From Desulfurobacterium pacificum (lineage in GTDB: Bacteria; Aquificota; Aquificia; Desulfurobacteriales; Desulfurobacteriaceae), in NCBI RefSeq assembly GCF_900182835.1, contig NZ_FXUB01000001.1, forward strand, positions 248,001 to 312,000: a stretch of 64,000 bases of DNA. The letters are read 5' to 3'. The position numbers were made by a program, and so were the translations under genes. The notes below the pieces were generated by a model. It did not search any database and was not told the DNA's origin. It saw nothing but the letters and a program-made list of their open reading frames with translations. Below are positions 1 to 8,626 of the stretch, one piece after another (the first letter of the stretch is position 1; the number at the start of each line of letters is the position of its first letter).

Positions 1-885
1 ATAGAGGGTAAACAACCGGTAACCGGCTGGAATCACCTCTCCCGGTTCAACCATCTTCTCCATTACAATTCCATCAATCGGAGAACGAATTTTCATATCT
101 TTTAAAACAGCTTCTAACCTTTCAAGTTCCGCCTCTGCCTGACGGCTTTTCTCTCTATAAGCAGAAACAACCGATTTCAACGCCTTTAAGTTTTCTTCCA
201 TTGAAGCGATTTTATGTTTCAAAGAAGGAATCTCTTTTAGCTTTTCTTCGGCAAGCTTTAGTTGCCTGCGGGCTATCTGCAAATTCTCTTTAGCCTTTTC
301 AACTTCTGCTGCAGCCGTTTTCTCCCTATCAAGTAGCTGTTTATAGTTCAGCTCAACTCTCTCAAACTTGTCCTTTGAAATAACCCTCCTTTCGTAGAGA
401 GATTTAAAGCGTTTGTAGTCCTTTTCCGCTTTGGACAAAGCGGAACGAACCGAAGAGAGAGAAAATTCCGCCTGTTTTACTGCAATCTGGCACTCTTTAA
501 CTCTACTTTTAGCTATCTCTATCTCTTCAGGAACGGAAGAGTGAAGTTCCTTTAACTTTTCCTGAAGAGATTTGATTTCTTCTCTTAAAGACAAAGCCTC
601 TTTTTCCTTTGCTTCAACAACGTTTTGGGAAGACTTTAAAAGCGCCTCTGCCCCTCTTACTTGAGCTCTTAACTCTTTAGAATCAAGAACGGCTAAAACC
701 TGCCCTTTCTTAACGGAATCTCCCTCTTTTACCAACACTTTCTCAACCTTTCCAGGATACTTGTTTCCTACGTCGTACTCGTCACACTCTATTCTGCCGT
801 TAACGTATAAAAGGTTTGCATTTTCTTTTTTCCCGCAACCAAAAACCGCCGCAAACAGCAGTAAAACAACAAATATTCTTTTCAT
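1..885 (-). CDS. HlyD-family periplasmic adaptor lipoprotein (partial, C-terminus off window)
   Basis: The reverse-strand frame is open from an ATG at 885 to the window edge, so about 295 N-terminal residues are visible. It begins with a hydrophobic signal segment ending in a lipobox-like VFGC, which suggests an inner-membrane-anchored lipoprotein. A biotinyl/lipoyl-like half (KVEKVLVKEGDSVKKGQVLA), a long Glu/Lys-rich coiled coil and the returning half (IRSPIDGIVMEKMVEPGEV) follow. This is the order of membrane fusion proteins that link an inner-membrane transporter to TolC. The start overlaps the TolC-like stop by 4 bp (ATGA). It is the second adaptor in this operon; adaptors of this lipoprotein type often serve ABC-2 exporters, so an ABC transporter may follow beyond the window (inference). 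Confidence 0.85.
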   Translation of the reverse strand, partial: MKRIFVVLLLFAAVFGCGKKENANLLYVNGRIECDEYDVGNKYPGKVEKVLVKEGDSVKKGQVLAVLDSKELRAQVRGAEALLKSSQNVVEAKEKEALSLREEIKSLQEKLKELHSSVPEEIEIAKSRVKECQIAVKQAEFSLSSVRSALSKAEKDYKRFKSLYERRVISKDKFERVELNYKQLLDREKTAAAEVEKAKENLQIARRQLKLAEEKLKEIPSLKHKIASMEENLKALKSVVSAYREKSRQAEAELERLEAVLKDMKIRSPIDGIVMEKMVEPGEVIPAGYRLFTLY

Positions 886-2168
886 CTCTCTATTCTCTTT
901 CCGATTGCGTATTCAAGGTCGGCTACTGCCCTGCTGTAATCTGCAACAGCGGAGTTGAGAATACCTTTAGCTTTTGTAAGGTAGGCTATGGCGTCAACTA
1001 CTTCCGTTGACGTTCCAACGTGTTCTTTATACCTTTCCTTAGAATCTTTTAGAAGTTCTTCCGCTTCTCTGACCATCGCTTTGGCAGTCTCTATCCTTTT
1101 CTGGGCAGTTTTAAGCTTTGAGTAAGCTGCCGTAACCTGCAGTTTAACGGCGTTTACAGCTTTTTCATACTCGTAGTCAACTTTCCTTCTCATTCCTTTA
1201 GCTTCTTCTACTCTGAAAAACCTGTATCCCCCTTCAAAAAGTGGAAGCGAAACGCCAAGCGAAACCTGAACGTTATCAAAATTGCCGTTCATCGGATACT
1301 GGTCTGTCTTTTCGTAGGTAAGGTTGAGAAAAACGTCAGGAGAGAAAGAAGCGTAACTCATCTTTACCCCTTCATCAGCAGCCTTCTTTTCAAGTTTTAA
1401 CGCTTTTAAAATCGGTCTGTTTTTAAGCGCCAACTTGATAAGTTCTTTTAAACTCTCTTTCACCTTTACAAAATCGGTTTTTATTGGAACGTTTTCATCT
1501 TTAAGGGTATATCCTGTATCTTCTTTTAGCTTTTCAATAGCGACCTTGTAGGCGTTTTTAGCTTTTTCTAAAGACTCCTCAGCTTCTTTCAGATTTACTT
1601 CCGCTTCTAAAAGGTCTCTCCGCGCTACTATTCCTTCGTCGTAAAAGGCTTTGACGGTTTTATAGTGGCTTTCAGCAGCCTTTAAATACTCTTTTGCTAT
1701 AAGAACGGCGTTTTTCGCTTCTACTGCCGTATAGAAATCTTTTTTCACCTGGCAGACAATCCTGTTGGTAACTTCTTCAAACTGGTAGAAGGAAGCGGTA
1801 TGTATTTTCTTTTTTATCTCTTTGTTAAGTATTAACTTCCCGCCCATGAAGATAGGTTGCGTGGCGGAAACTTTGAACATGTAAAAGTTCTTTTCAAAAA
1901 GGGAAAAGTTCATAGGCGGCAACCCGGGAATACTCATAGAGTAGGAAGGGACGTCTGAAAGGTGAGTTTTAAAGTATTCCAACTTAACGTCTGGGAAGAA
2001 TTTTGAAATAGCTTCTTTATACTGGGCAAGGGTTATCTTCGTCTCTTCTTTAGCCTTTTTAATTTCCGGGTTGTTCTTTAACGCAAGGTCTATTACTTCA
2101 CCGAGAGTGGCAGAATAGACGCTTTTAGTCAGCGCTACAAGTATCAGAATCGGCATTAACCTTTTCAA
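882..2168 (-). CDS. TolC-family outer-membrane efflux protein
   Basis: The 428-residue protein has an N-terminal signal peptide (MPILILVALTKSVYSA) and two similar halves rich in long amphipathic helices, as in TolC-type channels. 'LALKNNPEIKKAKEE' near the start and 'LALKNRPILKALKLE' in the second half are the paired family signatures. It would form the outer-membrane channel of a tripartite exporter. The start is a TTG at 2168 preceded by GGAGG at 5-nt spacing. It overlaps the MFS gene upstream by 44 bp and the lipoprotein adaptor downstream by 4 bp, so it is co-transcribed with both. Substrate cannot be inferred. Confidence 0.9.
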   Translation of the reverse strand: MKRLMPILILVALTKSVYSATLGEVIDLALKNNPEIKKAKEETKITLAQYKEAISKFFPDVKLEYFKTHLSDVPSYSMSIPGLPPMNFSLFEKNFYMFKVSATQPIFMGGKLILNKEIKKKIHTASFYQFEEVTNRIVCQVKKDFYTAVEAKNAVLIAKEYLKAAESHYKTVKAFYDEGIVARRDLLEAEVNLKEAEESLEKAKNAYKVAIEKLKEDTGYTLKDENVPIKTDFVKVKESLKELIKLALKNRPILKALKLEKKAADEGVKMSYASFSPDVFLNLTYEKTDQYPMNGNFDNVQVSLGVSLPLFEGGYRFFRVEEAKGMRRKVDYEYEKAVNAVKLQVTAAYSKLKTAQKRIETAKAMVREAEELLKDSKERYKEHVGTSTEVVDAIAYLTKAKGILNSAVADYSRAVADLEYAIGKRIER

Positions 2169-3675
2169 CGTTCCCTCCTACGTTAACCGCAAAGATTAAG
2201 GTTAAAATTCCACAAACGGTTGCAAAAGTAAAAGCATCGGCAAAAGAGTGCCAGAAAGCGTGCTTCTTGAAGAGCATTCCCAAAATCGCTTCCGCTTTTG
2301 CGTTTAGCATTGGAGTAACAGTTGAACACTCGTAGTAAAGGTGCTGCTTCCACTTCGTAATGAATTCTATCACCTGAGGGGAATACTTGGAGACCTGAAT
2401 GGACAAATGGTTAAAGTGAGCGCTTTCTGAAGAAAGAAGAATATGGGTAGAGATTGCAGTTCCAACGCTGCCACCAACAAGTCTTAAAAGGTTCTGGAGA
2501 GAAGAAGCCTGTCTTAAAAGGTCACCTGTAAAGTTTCCTAAAGATATTTGGGAAAGGGCGGGAAAGAAAAATCCCATCCCTGCCCCCCACGGAAGCAGAA
2601 GTGCGACTATCTGCCACTTTGACATATCAAGGTTTAAAAGCGTTTGAAGGTGAGTGCCAATAATGAAGATTAGAGTACCAATTACTATGGAAGCGCGGTG
2701 GGAAAGGATTTTTTTATCAAGCAATATTCCCACTATTATGCTCACTATTCCAGTTGCAGCAGCAGGGTAAAAGAGAATTTCTCCTGCAACTATGGTAGGA
2801 AACTCTCTGAGCTTTTCAAGGTAGAGAGGGAGCAAAAAGTAGGAAGCGTAAACGCCCATACCGAAAAGCGTTAAAGCCAAAACGGGAAAGGCAAAAAAGC
2901 GGTACTTAAATAGGTCAAGGTTAACTAAAGGATACTTTGTTTTCAGCTGATGAATGATAAAAATTACCGTAGTTACCGCAAATACGTAAAACAGAACTAC
3001 CGTTTTTGGATTACTCCACCCCCAGTTGTTACCTTTTGAGAGTGCAGTTATTAACGAGGAAAGAGAAACTGCAAGCAGTAAAAATCCGGGAAAATCAAGA
3101 GGAGGAATACCTTTCTCTCTATTATTTTTCATGAGTAACGTCAGGAGATAAACAACCAAAATTCCAGGTAGTAAATTAACGTAAAAGACCCAGCGCCAGT
3201 TAAAGTGTTCCGTTAAGTAACCACCCAACGTAGGACCTAACGAAGGTCCAAAAGTTGCCCCTAAGGCAAACAATCCCATTGCTGTTCCGCGCTTTTCCGG
3301 AGGGTAGAGTTCAAAGAGAAGCGCCATACTCATAGGAACGGAAAGCCCCTCACCTATACCTTGAAGGGTTCTACCAACAATCATAGTTTCAAGGTTTGGA
3401 GCAACTCCACATAGAGCGCTCATAACGGTAAAAAGAGCAATACCTAAAAGGTATGTATTCCTGTTGCCTATTTTCCCTCCAAGCCACCCTACAACGGGCA
3501 TCGCCACAGCTGACGCTATCATGTAGGAGGTGATAACCCACTGGATATCGTCAGGCTCTACTTCAAAGGCACTCATCATGTGAGGCAGAACGATATCAAC
3601 GATTGTAGTATCAAGGAGCGTCATAAACATACCTGTAACTATAAGCATTGAAACGACTAACAGCTTTCTGTCCAT
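2125..3675 (-). CDS. EmrB/QacA-type MFS drug exporter (DHA2, 14-TM)
   Basis: The 516-residue polytopic membrane protein opens with the DHA2 signature LLDTTIVDIVLPHM and continues with MFS motif A-like (GWLGGKIGNRNTYLLG) and the DHA2 stretch 'GRTLQGIGEGLSVPMSMALL'. Length and hydrophobic pattern fit 14 transmembrane helices. It would use the proton gradient to expel hydrophobic compounds through the adjacent EmrA-like adaptor and TolC-like channel. The start lies 1 bp after the adaptor's stop. An unusually polar loop containing two Cys (residues about 430-455) lies between late helices, and the C-terminal tail also carries Cys. The substrate is unknown. Confidence 0.9.
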   Translation of the reverse strand: MDRKLLVVSMLIVTGMFMTLLDTTIVDIVLPHMMSAFEVEPDDIQWVITSYMIASAVAMPVVGWLGGKIGNRNTYLLGIALFTVMSALCGVAPNLETMIVGRTLQGIGEGLSVPMSMALLFELYPPEKRGTAMGLFALGATFGPSLGPTLGGYLTEHFNWRWVFYVNLLPGILVVYLLTLLMKNNREKGIPPLDFPGFLLLAVSLSSLITALSKGNNWGWSNPKTVVLFYVFAVTTVIFIIHQLKTKYPLVNLDLFKYRFFAFPVLALTLFGMGVYASYFLLPLYLEKLREFPTIVAGEILFYPAAATGIVSIIVGILLDKKILSHRASIVIGTLIFIIGTHLQTLLNLDMSKWQIVALLLPWGAGMGFFFPALSQISLGNFTGDLLRQASSLQNLLRLVGGSVGTAISTHILLSSESAHFNHLSIQVSKYSPQVIEFITKWKQHLYYECSTVTPMLNAKAEAILGMLFKKHAFWHSFADAFTFATVCGILTLIFAVNVGGNVEKVNADSDTCSAD

Positions 3676-3676
3676 C

Positions 3677-4945
3677 TCATTCCTTACGTATGTAAACGGT
3701 TACGTTCGTTCCAGGTTTTATACATTTAAGAGGAACGTTCTCAAGCTTTATTTTCACCGGCACTCTCTGCGTAACTCTCGTAAACTCTCCTTGAGAAGTA
3801 TCTCTCGGTATGAGGGCAAAAATTGAACCGGCTGAAGTTCCAACAGAAGTTACTTTCCCTTCAAACGTTTTTCCACAAACTTCCAACTCTGCTTTCACGT
3901 TCGCACCCACCTTAACGTAAGGTATCTTATCCTCCTCTATCCAGGCTAAAACGTAAAAACTTTCAGGAGAATAGATTGAGTAAACGGGCAAACCTGGTGA
4001 AACGAAATCACCAACTTCTTTCCACTTTTTGGCTATGACTCCTTTAACAGGAGATTTAACGTAACAGTAAGAAATTAAGTTCTCCACTTTAGCCTTTTTC
4101 TCTTTTAAAGCAGAAATGTTCTTTTCTAACTCTTTTATACTATTCTCAAGCTCCTGTATTTTCTTTAAGTCCTCTCTGGCTAAAGAAACGGCAAGTTTCG
4201 CTTCATCAACCCTTTTCTTCGCCTCTTTGATTGAAACTTTTATTTGCTCAACTCTGCTCTTTAAACTTTCTGCCTTTTTAAGGTTCTCCTTAGCGCTTTT
4301 TAGTTTGCTTTCAGCAGATGCAAAAAGGGCTATAGCTTTCTTGTAACCGTTTTCTATCTCTTCAAACTGCTCTTTAGATATAACTCTCTTTCCGTAAAGC
4401 CTTTTATATCTGTTGTAGCGGTTCTTCCAGAAAGAAAGGTTAGTTTGAGCAGAGAGAAGGGCTTTTTCAGAAGCTTCAACGGCAGCTTTTGCCTGAGCAA
4501 CCGACGTTTTATAGTCAACTTCTGCCATTTTTTCAGCAAGGTATAACTTCTTTAGTTCCTTTTCAGCTACAGAAAGCTGTCGCTCCTTTATTTTCACTTC
4601 TAAAGGTAGCTGCTGCTTTACTCTGCTTAACTTGACTTCAAGAGATTTCTTCTTTAGCTCCATAGCCGAGATTTGAGATTCAAGAGACTGAAGGTCTTTT
4701 CTGTAGATAGAATCATCTACGGTGAAAAGCAGCTCTCCTTTCTTTACCGGAGCAAACTCTTTTTTCAGGAGTTTTGTGATTTTTCCGGAAACGTCCTGAA
4801 CGGAAACATCCACTACGTCAGCTCTTTCAAAGGCGTTATCTGTAATAACGTAAACGTGGCGTTGATAGAAGAAGTAGATTATCCAGAGCGTAAAAACTGC
4901 GATTACCAAAAGACCAACAACTGTGAAAACCTTTTTTACATTCAT
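3677..4945 (-). CDS. EmrA-like membrane fusion (HlyD-family) adaptor
   Basis: A 422-residue protein with one N-terminal transmembrane helix (VVGLLVIAVFTLWIIYFF) followed by the EmrA-type motif YVITDNAFERADVVDVS. A long coiled coil and a C-terminal barrel (YVKSPVKGVIAKKWKEVGDF) come next. It bridges the MFS pump and the TolC-like channel in the periplasm. The frame extends upstream to 4984, but the ATG at 4945 is preferred because it follows an AGAGGTG ribosome site and places the membrane helix correctly. It sits directly downstream of tetR and behind its own candidate promoter and operator. Confidence 0.9.
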   Translation of the reverse strand: MNVKKVFTVVGLLVIAVFTLWIIYFFYQRHVYVITDNAFERADVVDVSVQDVSGKITKLLKKEFAPVKKGELLFTVDDSIYRKDLQSLESQISAMELKKKSLEVKLSRVKQQLPLEVKIKERQLSVAEKELKKLYLAEKMAEVDYKTSVAQAKAAVEASEKALLSAQTNLSFWKNRYNRYKRLYGKRVISKEQFEEIENGYKKAIALFASAESKLKSAKENLKKAESLKSRVEQIKVSIKEAKKRVDEAKLAVSLAREDLKKIQELENSIKELEKNISALKEKKAKVENLISYCYVKSPVKGVIAKKWKEVGDFVSPGLPVYSIYSPESFYVLAWIEEDKIPYVKVGANVKAELEVCGKTFEGKVTSVGTSAGSIFALIPRDTSQGEFTRVTQRVPVKIKLENVPLKCIKPGTNVTVYIRKE

Positions 4946-4963
4946 GAAACACCTCTTCCAGGT

Positions 4964-5015
4964 TAGTGAACGGTGATTCAGCACTCATTATACTACTTGT
5001 TGAGGAGTCCGTTAA
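4964..5015 (-). promoter_or_regulatory. Promoter and candidate TetR operator of the efflux operon
   Basis: On the minus strand TTAACG (5015-5010), a 17-bp spacer and TATAAT (4992-4987) form a sigma70-like promoter overlapping the end of tetR. Just downstream, around the expected start of transcription, lies an imperfect inverted repeat: TAGTGAA at 4964-4970 and TTCA-GCACT at 4977-4985 as read on the plus strand, separated by CGGTGA. This is the position expected for a TetR-type repressor site. The assignment rests on position and symmetry only. Confidence 0.5.
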
Positions 5016-5559
5016 GTATAAAGTCTTCTATCTCTTTCTTTAGGTATTCAGTATCTCCGTTAAGCATTCCTTTACTATGGCAGTAAATCATGTTTTTTAA
5101 TACGCCAGAAACGGCAAGGCTGAGGGCGTAGGGGTCGGATTTTCTAAACTCTCCCGTTTCTATCCCCTTTTTTATTATTGAGGAGAGGTTCTTTAAGTAG
5201 TTCCTGTACCACTCTGAGATTTTGAACCTTTCTTCATCAACAACGGAAAAAACGCCAACTTCTCTGATGAAAAGTTTAAAGAACCCATCTTCTTTTAAGA
5301 AGAAGTCTATAACTGCAGAGATGTAGGATTTGAGGGCGAGGGTGGGGGATTTTCCACTTACAGCCTTTTTAACTTCTTCTTCAAGTTTTGAAAGTTTAGA
5401 ATGAACAACCGTCAAATACAGCTCTTCCTTGCTTTCAAAAAACCTATAGATAGTTCCCACCGAAACGCCTGCTTTTTCTGCTATTTGGTAGATTTTCGTT
5501 TCATGAAAACCCCTTTCCGAGAACACCTCCTCAGCTGCTTTTATTATCTTCTCTTTCAA
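4993..5559 (-). CDS. TetR/AcrR-family transcriptional regulator
   Basis: The 188-residue protein has a typical TetR N-terminal helix-turn-helix (FHETKIYQIAEKAGVSVGTI, then YRFFESKEELY) and a helical ligand-binding C-terminal domain. It is the first gene of the minus-strand cluster and precedes the EmrA/EmrB/TolC-like genes by about 47 bp, so it most likely represses the pump until a ligand binds. A TATAAT at 5596-5591 lies 30-40 bp upstream of its start, but no convincing -35 was found. The inducer cannot be deduced from sequence. Confidence 0.88.
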   Translation of the reverse strand: MKEKIIKAAEEVFSERGFHETKIYQIAEKAGVSVGTIYRFFESKEELYLTVVHSKLSKLEEEVKKAVSGKSPTLALKSYISAVIDFFLKEDGFFKLFIREVGVFSVVDEERFKISEWYRNYLKNLSSIIKKGIETGEFRKSDPYALSLAVSGVLKNMIYCHSKGMLNGDTEYLKKEIEDFILNGLLNK

Positions 5560-5609
5560 GAGCTCCCCCAGGTATAGAGTTTAAAGTAGTATTATACACT
5601 GAAGGTTTT

Positions 5610-5639
5610 TTAACATATTGCCACTCTTTATGATAGAAT
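5610..5639 (+). promoter_or_regulatory. Possible promoter of the moaA-mur-fts operon
   Basis: TTAACA at 5610-5615 and TAGAAT at 5634-5639 with an 18-bp spacer lie 31 bp upstream of the moaA GTG, in the intergenic region shared with the divergent tetR. The match to sigma70 consensus is moderate. Confidence 0.35.
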
Positions 5640-5670
5640 TAATTTATAAACTTTAAGAGGTCTTCAGAAC

Positions 5671-6639
5671 GTGAAAAAGATTGAATACCTCAGAATCTCG
5701 GTAACGGATAGGTGTAACTTCCAATGTAAATACTGCACATCAGACAAGGACTACCGTTTTATTCCCCATTCGGAAATCTTACGGTATGAAGAAATTTGCG
5801 AGTTAGTAAGAGTTTTTAAAACTATTGGTATAAAAGCAGTAAGAATAACGGGTGGCGAACCTTTAGTAAGAAAAGGAATAGAAAATCTAATCTATCAACT
5901 AAAAGAGATTGGAATAGAGGACGTATCGTTAACAACAAATGGCTACTTTTTAGCTGAAAAATCGGAAACTCTGAAAGAAGCTGGACTCAATCGCGTCAAC
6001 GTAAGTCTTGATTCACTCAAACCTGAAAAGTTCTCTTACATAACAGGCAAAGATAAAGAGAGTTTTCATAAAGTTCTTGAAGGAATTGAAAGAGCCATAA
6101 AAGTAGGATTAAACCCCATAAAGATAAACGTTGTCCTTATAAAAGATTTTAACGATGACGAAATCGGTGATTTCATCTCCTTTTCAGAAAACTACGGCGT
6201 AGAAGTAAGATTTATTGAACTTATGCCTGTAGGTAATTCTCCATTCTCTCACTCCCACTTTATCCCTATATCCCACCTTAAAAACCTAATAGAAAAAAAT
6301 TGGGGAAAACTTATCCCCACAAAAACTTTTAAAAAAGGACCAGCGAAATCCTACATCGTTGAAAATACAAAAGCAGTTTTGGGCTTTATTCCTTCAGTAA
6401 GCGAGCATTTCTGCTCTGAGTGTAACCGCTTAAGGCTTACACCGGAAGGAAAACTTAGACTCTGCCTGATGCGAGATGAGGAAGTTGACCTTAAATGTAT
6501 AATTAGAAGTAGCGATTACTCACCAGAAAAACTAAAAGAAGTAATCGTAAATGCAATAGAAAGAAAAAAACAGATAAACGGAATAGATGCCCTTGAAAGT
6601 TTAGGGTGTCAGAGAAAAATGTTCACAATAGGAGGATAG
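5671..6639 (+). CDS. moaA: GTP 3',8-cyclase MoaA (molybdopterin biosynthesis)
   Basis: This 322-residue radical SAM enzyme converts GTP to 3',8-cyclo-GTP, the first step of molybdenum/tungsten cofactor synthesis. The N-terminal cluster motif CNFQCKYC (CX3CX2C), the GGEPLVRKGI segment, the C-terminal second-cluster motif CSECNRLRLTPEGKLRLCL and the C-terminal Gly-Gly are all visible. It starts at a GTG (5671). Length is normal for the family. No other molybdopterin gene is nearby. Its stop abuts the ATG of the next small membrane gene, so it appears to be co-transcribed with cell-wall genes, which is probably organisational rather than functional. Confidence 0.95.
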   Translation: MKKIEYLRISVTDRCNFQCKYCTSDKDYRFIPHSEILRYEEICELVRVFKTIGIKAVRITGGEPLVRKGIENLIYQLKEIGIEDVSLTTNGYFLAEKSETLKEAGLNRVNVSLDSLKPEKFSYITGKDKESFHKVLEGIERAIKVGLNPIKINVVLIKDFNDDEIGDFISFSENYGVEVRFIELMPVGNSPFSHSHFIPISHLKNLIEKNWGKLIPTKTFKKGPAKSYIVENTKAVLGFIPSVSEHFCSECNRLRLTPEGKLRLCLMRDEEVDLKCIIRSSDYSPEKLKEVIVNAIERKKQINGIDALESLGCQRKMFTIGG

Positions 6640-6900
6640 ATGGTTGTAGGAGAAGGTGCTTTAGTTGTAATAGCGTTATGTATGGTTATTCTCACGATTG
6701 CGCTTATAGTCTTAACGGTGGTATCTTATAGATTGCTCAAAAAATTGGAAGAAAGTATAGATACCGTTAACAATCAGCTAAGACCTGCTGTCTTAGAACT
6801 TAAAAAGACTATATTAACTTTAACAGAGGCTTTTCAAATTGTTAACGACTTCGTATCAATAACTAAGAAATTCAGAAGGAAAGGAGGTAAAGAGCAATGA
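6640..6900 (+). CDS. Small membrane protein, DUF948-like
   Basis: An 86-residue protein with one strong N-terminal transmembrane helix (residues about 6-32) and a short helical cytoplasmic part (LLKKLEESIDTVNNQLRPAV) resembling DUF948 proteins. It starts directly after the moaA stop, using the GGAGG inside the last moaA codons as ribosome site, and overlaps the next gene by 4 bp. DUF948 and YtxH-like proteins are often neighbours, which supports the pairing. The function is unknown. Confidence 0.7.
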   Translation: MVVGEGALVVIALCMVILTIALIVLTVVSYRLLKKLEESIDTVNNQLRPAVLELKKTILTLTEAFQIVNDFVSITKKFRRKGGKEQ

Positions 6901-7196
6901 AAAGAGGTTCAATAATGTTTCTGTTAGGAAGTATATTAGGAGCAGGTGCAGCTTACCTTGCAACAACAAAGAGAGAAGAAATTTTAAAGAAGATTGAAGA
7001 ACTTCAGGAACAAATTAAGGAAAGTGACCTTCCTGAAAGGGCGAGAAACTTGGTAAAGGAAATTTCCGACTCCATAGCTCAGCTTATAACTTCTGGAGAG
7101 GAAAACCTTACGGAAGAAGAGAAGAAAAACATCCTTGAAGAAGTTGAAGCGAAAATCCAGAAGTTAGAAGAAACAATTCAGAGAGAAGGAGAGTAA
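6897..7196 (+). CDS. YtxH-like small membrane-anchored protein
   Basis: A 99-residue protein with a glycine-rich N-terminal hydrophobic segment (IMFLLGSILGAGAAYLATTK) followed by a charged, coiled-coil-like helix. The shape matches the YtxH family, often linked to the envelope or general stress in other bacteria. It starts in an ATGA overlap with the preceding DUF948-like gene and ends 8 bp before murE. The specific role is unknown. Confidence 0.7.
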   Translation: MKRGSIMFLLGSILGAGAAYLATTKREEILKKIEELQEQIKESDLPERARNLVKEISDSIAQLITSGEENLTEEEKKNILEEVEAKIQKLEETIQREGE

Positions 7197-7204
7197 AGGG
7201 TTTA

Positions 7205-8626
7205 TTGAAGTTAGGAGAACTCCTTAGAGAAGTAGCACAGCTACCTTCGGAACTTGCCTGGAAGGAAGTTAAAGGAATTACGGATAATTCTAAGGAAGTT
7301 AAAGCTAACTTCCTTTTTTTCGCGATAAAAGGCTTCAAAACTGACGGTAACGCTTACATTGAAGAAGCGTTCAACAAAGGAGCTTTAGCAGTAGTAACAG
7401 ATTCGCAAAGAGCATTTAAAACGTACAAGAATCGTAACGTAATACTGGTCAAAAACGCAAGGAAGTTACTCTCTTTTGCTGCAGCCAAGTTCTTTGGCAA
7501 TCCTCATAAATCACTAAGACTTATAGGAGTAACAGGAACAAACGGAAAAACGACTACCACTTTCGTTCTATACCACGCTTTAAATCGCTTAGGAACGCTT
7601 ACAGGAATAATCGGAACGGTAAAAAAAGGAATTCCTCAGAAAGAAACAGCTTCGGTAAGGACGACTCCCTCCTCTATTGAGTTCTTCAAAACGCTAAAAG
7701 AGATAAAAGAAGCCGGAGCTGAAAACGTTGTTATAGAAGTTTCATCCCACGGTCTTGAACTTTACAGAACTTACCCTGCAGAGTTTGATTATTCATGCTT
7801 TACAAACCTTTCACCTGAACACCTGGATTTCCACGTCAACATGGAAAACTACTTAACCGCGAAGGAGAAACTACTTTTCCGCACGAAGAATACTGTACTT
7901 ATAAACACAGACGATAAATACGGAAGTTTTCTTTACGGCTTAAAAGGGATATTCTCTTGTAAAACCTTGAGCTACGGTAAAGATGGAGACTTCGCCTTCA
8001 GCTTTATTCAAAACAGGAACGGTTTAACAATCACTATAAATGGTGAAACTGTTAGAACTAATCTAAAAGGAGAGTTCAACGCTTATAACGTTGCAGCTGC
8101 TTATTCAATACTGCGTTGCATGGGATACCGTCATGAAGATTTAAAAAACGTTTTTTTAGATATCTACGTGCCAGGAAGGCTTGAAGAGGTAGCACCAAAC
8201 GTATTTGTTGATTACGCTCACACCCCTGATGCCCTTGAGAAAGTTTTAAAAGCGCTAAGAGAACTAAAACCGAGCAAAATCATAACTGTTTTTGGCTGCG
8301 GAGGGGACAGAGACAGAGAAAAGAGACCTTTAATGGGGAAAGTGGCAGAAAGGTTTTCCGATAAAATCGTAATAACCTCAGATAATCCAAGAAACGAAGA
8401 CCCAGAAAAGATAATAGCCGAAATTTTAGAAGGCATTGAAGAAAAGGAAAAGGTAGAAATCGTTCCCGATAGAAAAGAAGCTATACTAAAAGCGTTAAAG
8501 GTAAAAGAACCAAATGATGTAGTTTTAATCGCCGGGAAAGGTCACGAAAATTATCAAATCGTAGGAGATAAGGTTATCCATTTCAGCGATAGTGAAGTTG
8601 TGAGGGGATTTTATGAAAGCGTCTGA
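7205..8626 (+). CDS. murE: UDP-MurNAc-L-Ala-D-Glu:meso-diaminopimelate ligase MurE
   Basis: A 473-residue Mur ligase that adds the third amino acid to the peptidoglycan precursor. The ATP-binding loop GVTGTNGKTTTT and the C-terminal DNPRNEDP motif are visible. The Asn-Pro-Arg core of that motif marks meso-diaminopimelate rather than lysine specificity, implying DAP-type peptidoglycan. The start is a TTG at 7205 behind AAAGGG. It overlaps murF by 14 bp. It is the first peptidoglycan gene of a murE-murF-ddl-ftsQ-ftsA-ftsZ run; murD, murC, mraY and murG are not in the window. Confidence 0.96.
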   Translation: MKLGELLREVAQLPSELAWKEVKGITDNSKEVKANFLFFAIKGFKTDGNAYIEEAFNKGALAVVTDSQRAFKTYKNRNVILVKNARKLLSFAAAKFFGNPHKSLRLIGVTGTNGKTTTTFVLYHALNRLGTLTGIIGTVKKGIPQKETASVRTTPSSIEFFKTLKEIKEAGAENVVIEVSSHGLELYRTYPAEFDYSCFTNLSPEHLDFHVNMENYLTAKEKLLFRTKNTVLINTDDKYGSFLYGLKGIFSCKTLSYGKDGDFAFSFIQNRNGLTITINGETVRTNLKGEFNAYNVAAAYSILRCMGYRHEDLKNVFLDIYVPGRLEEVAPNVFVDYAHTPDALEKVLKALRELKPSKIITVFGCGGDRDREKRPLMGKVAERFSDKIVITSDNPRNEDPEKIIAEILEGIEEKEKVEIVPDRKEAILKALKVKEPNDVVLIAGKGHENYQIVGDKVIHFSDSEVVRGFYESV

